Source: JAWXBM01 sp034440115 (GTDB taxonomy: Bacteria; Pseudomonadota; Gammaproteobacteria; Xanthomonadales; SZUA-36). Taken from it: a stretch of DNA of 10,504 bases. Positions 6,401-10,504 of the stretch are shown in pieces (position 1 is the first letter of the stretch; each line of letters opens with the position of its first letter). The notes under the pieces were generated by a model, which saw nothing but the letters and a program-made list of their open reading frames with translations, did not search any database and was not told the origin of the DNA. Location of the stretch: contig JAWXBM010000104.1 in the NCBI GenBank assembly GCA_034440115.1, positions 1-10,504 of the forward strand, read 5' to 3'. The translations under genes were made by a program, and so were the position numbers.

Positions 6401-7366
6401 CTTTTTGAAGCGATAAACCCGATCCACTTCAAAGCTGCGCGAACTTAGGGGCTCGCCGTCATCCAGCAGACACAGCTTGGCGGTGGTGCCGCCCATATCA
6501 AAAGACAGTAAGCGGTTCAGTCCGGCTTGCTGGGCGATGCGCTGCGCCAGGATGGCGCCGCCAGCGGGGCCGGACTCAACCAGGCGGATAGGAAACTTTG
6601 CAGCAGTCTCCAGCGTAGTCAGACCGCCACCCGAAGTCATCAGTAAAAAGGGGCAATGCAGGCCCATATGCTGCAGTTCCCTGGCCAGCCGATGCAGATA
6701 GCGCGCCATCAGTGGTTGCACATAGGCATTGGCGCAAGCGGTAGACAAGCGTTCAAACTCACGGATTTCCGGGCAGACTTCCGAAGCCAGCGTGATGGAC
6801 AGGCCGGGGCGTTGCCTGCTCAGCCAGTCAGCAGTTTCCAGCTCGTGTTGTGGGTTGACGAAGGCATGCAAATAGCCGATGGCAACGCTCTCCACCTGTT
6901 CCTTATCCAGCACTGGCAAGGTGGCTTGCAGTGATTGGTGAACCAGCGGCAGCAGAATCTCACCAGCCGCATTCAACCGCTCTTTGACCGGCAGACGCAA
7001 ATAGCGTGGCACCAATGGTTTCGGCCGGTCTATCATAATGTCGTACTGTTCAAAACGATCTTCGTGCGCCATTTCCAGCGCGTCGCGATGACCAGCGGTG
7101 GTCAACAATGCGGTACGTGCGCCACGTCGTTCTATCAGGGCGTTAGTGGCCAGCGTGGTGCCATGAATGATCAGGCCTACTTGTGACGGCGTGATGCCAG
7201 CCTGTTGCAGTACCAGATCGATACCACCGAGCACCGCGCGGCCGGGATGGTCGTAGGTAGTGAGCACTTTGGTGCTGACGCGCCCGCCATTGGCCAGCTC
7301 CAACACCACGTCGGTAAAAGTGCCGCCGATATCAACGGCGAGGCGGGCTTTCTGGTCAATCTGCAT
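3491..7366 (-). CDS. hyuAB: Fused HyuA-HyuB hydantoinase/5-oxoprolinase-type enzyme
   Basis: The product is a 1291-residue cytoplasmic ATP-dependent cyclic amidase. Residues 1-701 are HyuA, with ASKHA phosphate-binding motifs DIGGTFTD (12-19) and DMGGTTAK (290-297), HGTT (69-72), ESGPAGG (264-270) and EIGAGGGSIA (337-346). HyuA ends at LNIVLTRND, as free HyuA proteins do. Residues from about 750 on are HyuB: AWSRLLAIVEEQ (752-763), REAGDLSAGVFD (777-788) and TNDPWHGTGHLNDF (832-845), through to a normal glycine-rich C-terminus (GGGGLGAPG). Residues 702-749 are encoded by a REP-type repeat cluster, so this is a recent-looking fusion rather than the classic OPLAH type. HyuB has no ATG of its own at the usual place; an ATG inside the repeat (5170) could serve. 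Known members hydrolyse 5-oxoproline or N-methylhydantoin; the substrate here is unknown. It is the first gene of the leftward string and divergent from the symporter gene. Confidence 0.92.
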   Translation of the reverse strand: MQIDQKARLAVDIGGTFTDVVLELANGGRVSTKVLTTYDHPGRAVLGGIDLVLQQAGITPSQVGLIIHGTTLATNALIERRGARTALLTTAGHRDALEMAHEDRFEQYDIMIDRPKPLVPRYLRLPVKERLNAAGEILLPLVHQSLQATLPVLDKEQVESVAIGYLHAFVNPQHELETADWLSRQRPGLSITLASEVCPEIREFERLSTACANAYVQPLMARYLHRLARELQHMGLHCPFLLMTSGGGLTTLETAAKFPIRLVESGPAGGAILAQRIAQQAGLNRLLSFDMGGTTAKLCLLDDGEPLSSRSFEVDRVYRFKKGSGLPVRIPVIEMVEIGAGGGSIAAIDKLGRITVGPESAGSEPGPAAYGRGGQRATVTDADVCLGRVHAPSFAGGAFRLDTAAAAKVLHEQLGFELGLDAEHAAFGLAEVVEENMAAAARAHAAEFGLDISSRDMVAFGGAAPLHATRLGEKLGVKRIIIPAQAGVGSAVGFLLAPVAYEVVRSRHQLLSSLDTAVVSRLFAEMQQEAAAVVNQGAAGLPHGETRQAYMRYVGQGHEIPVKLPLTLCDSNSATEYQQAFEQAYRKLYGRSIAGVGIEILSWTLTITAQSETAEPKEDPATVTLPDIVQPTLEPLAHQALFDASSGESTTAPVFHRDQLPVGSRVQGPALITEDQTTTVVGALWAAQIDADLNIVLTRNDVNREHGGLPHVGGRLAADQPSNRAQSAHCAGMYRCREGQEPESGLLQHQLAWSRLLAIVEEQAQTLIRTAFSTTVREAGDLSAGVFDRQGRMLAQAITGTPGHVNAMAASVGFFLEKYPLEKLQVGDVLLTNDPWHGTGHLNDFTVVTPVFHEGQPVALFASTSHIADVGGLGFGADGRQVFEEGLNIPIGYLFKAGAANETLLEILRANVRDPIAAEGDLYSLATCNQAGAERLLETLQEFELADLDELGDYIIKQSHDAMLAEIRQLPMGSWNYRMRVDGYDQAIDLLGKVSIHADAIEVDFAGSSPASGRGINVPLTYTQAYASFGVRCVIGNDIPNNAGSLAAVQVKAPEGCILNAPRPAAVSARHAIGQMLPDVVLGCLETPLRGNVPAEGASCLFGPVFLGGKGLIPGSESPPFVINAFYAGGTGGRPGKDGLNSTAFPSGVRSTPVEITENAAPLILWRKEYRPGSGGAGASRGGLGQTIEFAHAQGEAFAVSKMFDRIRHPPRGRQGGGSGAAAAVYEQHPDGSRKPLRGMGRELISASASMVLKTAGGGGLGAPGMRDPADIEADRRNDLLLPSGSMPDED
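5127..5182 (+). repeat. Shared 56-bp module, copy B
   Basis: The same module as at 3103-3158, now on the + strand and inside the hyuA-hyuB junction. It runs from AGGAGGCCGCTCTCG to CATCCCTGCACAATG. In the direction of hyuAB it is read as its reverse complement, giving HCAGMYRCREGQEPESGLL. It has no stop codon in any of the six frames. Confidence 0.8.
5182..5263 (+). repeat. REP-like cluster (BIME-type) at the hyuA/hyuB junction
   Basis: Three REP-like units follow the module. The first is a perfect hairpin, GCGCGC-TTT-GCGCGC (5182-5196), followed by GATT. The second, GGCCGC-AAG-GCGACC (5213-5227), has one mismatch. The third is the arm 5235-5263, ending GCTCGCGATTGAC. Units two and three face each other around ACATGT (5232-5237), giving an imperfect 26-bp palindrome at 5222-5247. 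Inverted REP pairs of this sort normally lie between genes; here the hyuAB frame runs straight through. Confidence 0.7.
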
Positions 7367-7412
7367 GGTGGAAGTTTTTCATGCGCGGCAGTGATATGGA
7401 GCTCATGCATGG

Positions 7413-7418
7413 ATTATA
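7413..7418 (-). promoter_or_regulatory. Candidate -10 box for hyuAB
   Basis: The 102-bp gap between the divergent hyuAB and symporter frames holds a perfect TATAAT on the minus strand. A transcript starting about 7 bp on would have a leader near 40 nt before ATG 7366. No good -35 box lies 16-18 bp upstream; TTGACC is present but only 9 bp away. On the + strand the overlapping TATAGT (7415-7420) could serve the symporter gene. Neither start codon has a strong Shine-Dalgarno. Confidence 0.3.
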
Positions 7419-7486
7419 GTGAAAGTCGGTCAAGCCCATAGCAGAGCGTATATGCGAACACGATCCACTTGGACGGTCATCTGGCA

Positions 7487-8857
7487 ATGGTCACCCAGTT
7501 GAAAACACCAAGCAGCCCGAGCTGGTCCTCCGGCCTGACGTTCACATTGGCCGCCATCGGTGCCGCGGTTGGCCTGGGTAATATCTGGAAATTCCCCTAC
7601 ATTGCTGGTGTCAGCGGCGGTGGTGCCTTTCTGCTGGTTTACGTTTTATGCGTGGTTTTAATCGTGGTACCCATACTGCTGGGCGAATTGATGCTGGGGC
7701 GGATGGGCCACAAGAGTCCACCACTGGCCATGCGCCAGGTCGCCACGCAATCAGGTTTATCCGGCCGTTGGGTGGCATTGGGCTGGCTGGGCATGGTCAT
7801 CGGTTTCCTGATTGCGACCTACTACAGCGTGATCGCCGGCTGGACACTTGCCTACATTCTGGAGGCTTACCAGGGGTTTGGCGGCGATCGTTCTTCCGAG
7901 CAGGTTTTCGCGCAGTTGCTGGCCAGTCCGGAGCGCATGATCCTGTGGCAGAGCGTGTTCCTGGTCGCGGCATTGCTGATTGTTGGACGAGGTGTGAATC
8001 AGGGCATCGAGCGGGCTGTTACCATTCTGATGCCCGCTTTGTTTGTCATGCTGCTGGGCATGATTGCGTACGCGGCCGTAGCAGGTGATTTTCAGGCCGG
8101 ATGGGATTTCCTGTTCAGTACCGATTTCAGCCGTATCGATGGTTCCGTGGTCCTGGCAGCCACCGGCCAGGCTTTTTTCTCAATCGGCGTGGGTATGGGC
8201 CTGATGATGGCGTACGGCGCCTACATTCCGCGCTCGGTATCGCTGGGGCGCTCGGTGCTTTTTATTGCCGGCGCCGACACGCTGGTCGCCGTACTCGCCG
8301 GCCTGATGATTTTCCCACTGGTTTTCGCCAATGGTCTGGATCCAGCCCAAGGTCCTGGCTTGGTGTTCGTGACCCTGCCAACTGCTTTTGCCGCAATGCC
8401 AGGAGGCAGCATATTTGGCATGGTTTTTTTCCTGCTGCTGGCTTTTGCTGCCATCACCTCGGTTATTGCCGTCCTGGAACCTGCGATTGCTTATGCCGAG
8501 GAACGCTGGGCTTGGCAACGCAGCAAGGCCTGCGTATTTTTCGGAATGATGGCCTGGGTGCTGGGTCTTGCCAGCGTTTTCTCTTTCAACATCTGGGCTG
8601 GCTACACACCTTTGGATTATTTTTCCGTCTTTGAAGGCAAAACCCTGTTTGACCTGCTGGACTACTTCACCATCAATGTAATGACGCCAGTCAGCGCCAT
8701 CTTGATTGCCCTGTTCGTAGGCTGGAGGCTCAAACCCGAGCGGGTGGCTGATGAACTGAACCTGGGACGGGGCTGGCTGTTCAAAAGCTGGTTAATATTG
8801 CTGCGTTATGTTGCGCCTTTGGCCATCCTGGCGGTCCTGATCAGCGGTTTGCGCTAG
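7487..8857 (+). CDS. Sodium-dependent transporter, NSS (SNF) family
   Basis: This is an inner-membrane symporter of the neurotransmitter:sodium symporter family (LeuT fold), which takes up amino acids or related compounds with Na+. From ATG 7487 it has 456 residues, usual for bacterial members. TM1 carries the unwound signature GAAVGLGNIWKFPY (25-38), with Ala27, Val28 and Asn32 at positions equivalent to LeuT Na+ and substrate ligands. GGGAFLLVY follows. TM6 has GQAFFSIGVGMG (227-238). TM8 has AAITSVIAVLEP with Thr324-Ser325 at the Na2-site positions. About 11 membrane segments can be drawn, like the 11-TM bacterial subgroup. An in-frame TTG at 7469 would add six residues; ATG 7487 is preferred because the added residues are not family-like. 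Divergent from hyuAB, it may import that enzyme's substrate or a product-related amino acid, by context only. Confidence 0.93.
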   Translation: MVTQLKTPSSPSWSSGLTFTLAAIGAAVGLGNIWKFPYIAGVSGGGAFLLVYVLCVVLIVVPILLGELMLGRMGHKSPPLAMRQVATQSGLSGRWVALGWLGMVIGFLIATYYSVIAGWTLAYILEAYQGFGGDRSSEQVFAQLLASPERMILWQSVFLVAALLIVGRGVNQGIERAVTILMPALFVMLLGMIAYAAVAGDFQAGWDFLFSTDFSRIDGSVVLAATGQAFFSIGVGMGLMMAYGAYIPRSVSLGRSVLFIAGADTLVAVLAGLMIFPLVFANGLDPAQGPGLVFVTLPTAFAAMPGGSIFGMVFFLLLAFAAITSVIAVLEPAIAYAEERWAWQRSKACVFFGMMAWVLGLASVFSFNIWAGYTPLDYFSVFEGKTLFDLLDYFTINVMTPVSAILIALFVGWRLKPERVADELNLGRGWLFKSWLILLRYVAPLAILAVLISGLR

Positions 8858-8928
8858 TCTTTTTCTGCCTCAATCCGTTTCCTGCTGTGGTCGGTTTGAT
8901 TCATTCCAGTTATGGAGCAGCAAGAGGT

Positions 8929-8957
8929 CTGGCATAAGGACTTCAATCCCGTATGAT
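8929..8957 (+). promoter_or_regulatory. Candidate sigma-70 promoter for the DUF819 gene
   Basis: CTGGCA (8929-8934, four of six to consensus) lies 17 bp ahead of TATGAT (8952-8957, five of six). Transcription would begin near 8964. That would place ATG 8953 outside the message and favours ATG 8995 as the start, with a leader of about 30 nt. Confidence 0.3.
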
Positions 8958-8994
8958 GGGCAACAACAAAGCCATCAGCAGAGTGAAACTTTCC

Positions 8995-10143
8995 ATGTCA
9001 TTGATCGGGGCTGAGTCCACTGCGCTGCTGTGGGCCGCTATCCTGGGCATCGCCGCCTTTGGCTTCTGGTCAGAGCAGAATACCCGCTGGGGCAAAGCCC
9101 TTACCGGCATCATCATTGCCATGGCCGCGGCCATGCTGCTGTCCAATCTGAAAATCATGCCCGCGGAAGCGCCTGTTTACGGCAGCATTTTCAAGCACAT
9201 TCTGCCGTTGGCCATTCCCATGCTTTTGTTTCGCGCCGATGTGCGTGAAGCCATGCGCGTCGGTGGGCCTACCCTTTGGGCCTTTGGTATTGGTGCCGTC
9301 ACCGTGATGTTGGGCGTCGCTTTAGCGCATGTGCTGGTTCCCTTGGGCGAGCTGTCTGGAATAGCCGCCGGGCTTTTCACGGCTACCTATATCGGTGGCA
9401 GCGCCAATTTTGCAGCAGTCGCCATCGCCACCGGTTTCAGCGAGGGCAATGAGTTGACTGCCATGGTGGCGGCTGATGTTATCGCCACCAATGTGCAGAC
9501 CATGGTGTTGATTGCTTTACCGGGTATTCCACTGGTCTGCCGCTGGTTGGGTGCTAAAACTTCACAGCAAGCAGGGGCAGTGGACAAACCCATCAAGCCG
9601 TTTATCCTGCGTGAGCTGGACCTGTTTGGCTTGACCCTGTCTCTGGCCGTGGCATTCGCCCTGGTGGCGGCCGGTGATGCCATCGCCGCCTGGCTGGCCA
9701 AGCCTTCGCTGGCCATTCTGATTACTTCTGCCCTGGCCTTGCTGATCAGTAATTTCTGCAAGCCGTTGGTGACACGCATGTCAGGCGACTACGAGTTTGG
9801 TACTTTCCTGATCTACCTGTTCCTGATCGCCGTAGCCGCAGAGGCTGATGTCTGGAAGCTGATCGAAACCGGCCCTATTTTCCTGGTCTACATCGCCATT
9901 GTGCTAAGCGTGCACACCTTGTTGCTGCTGTTGGTGGCCCGCTTTATGCGCAGACTGACGCCCATGGATGTCCGCGCTGTGGTGATAGGCTCTACCGCTT
10001 GCATAGGTGGCATGGTCACAGCCAGTGCCATCGCTTCCGCCAAGGGTTGGCAAGACCTGATCGTGCCGGGCATTATGGCCGGAACCCTCGGTAACGCTAT
10101 GGGCTCATTCCTCGGAGTGGCAGCCTGGTCGCTGCTTTCCTGA
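8995..10143 (+). CDS. DUF819 family membrane protein
   Basis: This is an integral inner-membrane protein of the DUF819 (YjcL-like) family, whose biochemical role is not established; its architecture suggests a transporter. From ATG 8995 it has 382 residues and about ten hydrophobic segments. The family signature ATYIGGSANFAAVA is at 130-143, in a re-entrant-looking position. The C-terminal half has a glycine-rich GSTACIGGMVTASA segment that may be its internal-repeat counterpart. ATG 8953 would add 14 residues (MMGNNKAISRVKLS), polar and unlike family N-termini, which usually begin near the first membrane helix as MSLIGAESTALLW does here; AGAGTGA-like purines precede 8995. It lies 137 bp after the symporter gene on the same strand and may be partly cotranscribed with it. 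No clear terminator follows. Confidence 0.88.
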   Translation: MSLIGAESTALLWAAILGIAAFGFWSEQNTRWGKALTGIIIAMAAAMLLSNLKIMPAEAPVYGSIFKHILPLAIPMLLFRADVREAMRVGGPTLWAFGIGAVTVMLGVALAHVLVPLGELSGIAAGLFTATYIGGSANFAAVAIATGFSEGNELTAMVAADVIATNVQTMVLIALPGIPLVCRWLGAKTSQQAGAVDKPIKPFILRELDLFGLTLSLAVAFALVAAGDAIAAWLAKPSLAILITSALALLISNFCKPLVTRMSGDYEFGTFLIYLFLIAVAAEADVWKLIETGPIFLVYIAIVLSVHTLLLLLVARFMRRLTPMDVRAVVIGSTACIGGMVTASAIASAKGWQDLIVPGIMAGTLGNAMGSFLGVAAWSLLS

Positions 10144-10285
10144 TCGTCAGCCAGTTGCAGGTACAGGTACAGGTGGTGCGGTGACCAAAGTTGGGTCTTC
10201 ACCCCAAACGCGTGGGCCCTCGAACAAGGTGCCATCGAAGGGTAATTAACCATCTGCATGTGGGTTTACTCTGTCCCTTTAACTT
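10144..10285. other. Non-coding stretch after the DUF819 gene
   Basis: No gene is supported. The hexamer CAGGTA/CAGGTG motif is repeated three times near 10158-10175. A weak hairpin TTGGG (10191-10195) with CCCAA (10203-10207) and a 7-nt loop has no T-run after it, so it is a poor terminator candidate. Confidence 0.4.
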
Positions 10286-10423
10286 GCAACTTGGGGTCGG
10301 ACCGTGCAACTTGGGGTCGCACCAGCGCAACACGCTAATTTGATTAAAACTAGTAGAAAAATCCTGTGCAACTTGGGGTCGGACCAGAGGGTGCAACTTG
10401 GGGTGGCAACTTGGGGTCGGACC
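10286..10423 (+). repeat. Array of five GCAACTTGGGGT repeats
   Basis: The unit GCAACTTGGGGTCGGACC occurs at 10286-10303, 10306-10323 (CGCACC variant), 10368-10385 and 10406-10423. A shortened copy, GCAACTTGGGGT, is at 10393-10404. All lie on the + strand with irregular spacing. Each full unit contains GGTCGGACC, a small inverted repeat around one G. No coding frame explains them. Confidence 0.85.
10306..10366 (+). repeat. 61-bp direct repeat, first copy
   Basis: This copy matches 10406-10466 with 2 mismatches, at 10320 and 10342. It contains one GCAACTTGGGGT unit, a small hairpin AGCG-CAACA-CGCT, an AT-rich stretch, and ACTAGT, then ends AAAAATCCTG. The copies start exactly 100 bp apart. Confidence 0.85.
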
Positions 10424-10466
10424 AGCGCAACACGCTAATTTAATTAAAACTAGTAGAAAAATCCTG
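10406..10466 (+). repeat. 61-bp direct repeat, second copy
   Basis: Second copy of the repeat at 10306-10366. Here the AT-rich part forms the perfect palindrome TTTAATTAAA, which the first copy breaks with one base. After its end the sequence (10467-10504) holds nothing I recognise and the window closes. Confidence 0.85.
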
Positions 10467-10504
10467 GGTTGAAGCGGCCTTAAACCCGCCATTTTGAGGC
10501 TTAA

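Noticed and set aside
8953..8994. ATG 8953 as the DUF819 start
   Set aside because: It adds polar residues not expected in the family, and the candidate -10 box overlaps it. ATG 8995 is preferred, though 8953 cannot be excluded.
10286..10466. CRISPR array
   Set aside because: Unit spacing is irregular (2 to 44 bp between units), one unit is truncated, and the intervening sequence is itself repeated, unlike unique spacers of constant size.
10199..10492. 97-codon minus-strand ORF across the right-end repeats
   Set aside because: Its codons are mostly the direct repeats read backwards (PKLH and similar recurring), so it is an artefact of the repeats being open in one frame.

Overview
The window reads as a chromosomal piece from a gammaproteobacterium. 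Base composition is moderately GC-rich. The genes include a PsuG, an NSS transporter and a DUF819 protein of proteobacterial type. REP-like hairpin repeats of the style familiar from Pseudomonas and relatives sit inside genes. I cannot name the genus; something near Pseudomonadales/Cellvibrionales is a guess.

Layout, left to right. Positions 121-335 hold a decayed, frameshifted N-terminal scrap of a spermidine-dehydrogenase-type flavoprotein. psuG (607-1542, +) encodes pseudouridine-5'-phosphate glycosidase. It converges, 2 bp apart, on a leftward gene string: a fused hyuA-hyuB ORF (7366-3491, -), a 261-aa exported protein of unknown function (3442-2657, -), a possible 51-aa ORF (2656-2501, -) that starts right after the previous stop and overlaps the next start by ATGA, and a D-2-hydroxyacid dehydrogenase (2504-1545, -). 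Two membrane proteins lie to the right on the + strand: an NSS-family sodium symporter (7487-8857), divergent from hyuAB, and a DUF819 protein (8995-10143). The last 220 bp carry non-coding short repeats.

The most interesting signal is a mobile-looking repeat that sits inside reading frames. One copy adds exactly 37 codons to the 261-aa gene and is flanked by a perfect 15-bp direct duplication. A second cluster lies at the hyuA/hyuB junction and joins the two usually separate subunits into one 1291-codon frame. The copies share a 56-bp module (53/56 identical) and a 29-bp REP-like arm, but the module is inverted relative to the arm between the copies. The shared module has no stop codon in any of six frames.

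Functionally, HyuA/HyuB-type enzymes open cyclic amides such as hydantoins or 5-oxoproline with ATP. With a hydroxyacid dehydrogenase and a divergent sodium-coupled amino-acid-type transporter, this suggests a small uptake and degradation locus for an amino-acid-derived compound. The substrate cannot be read from the sequence.
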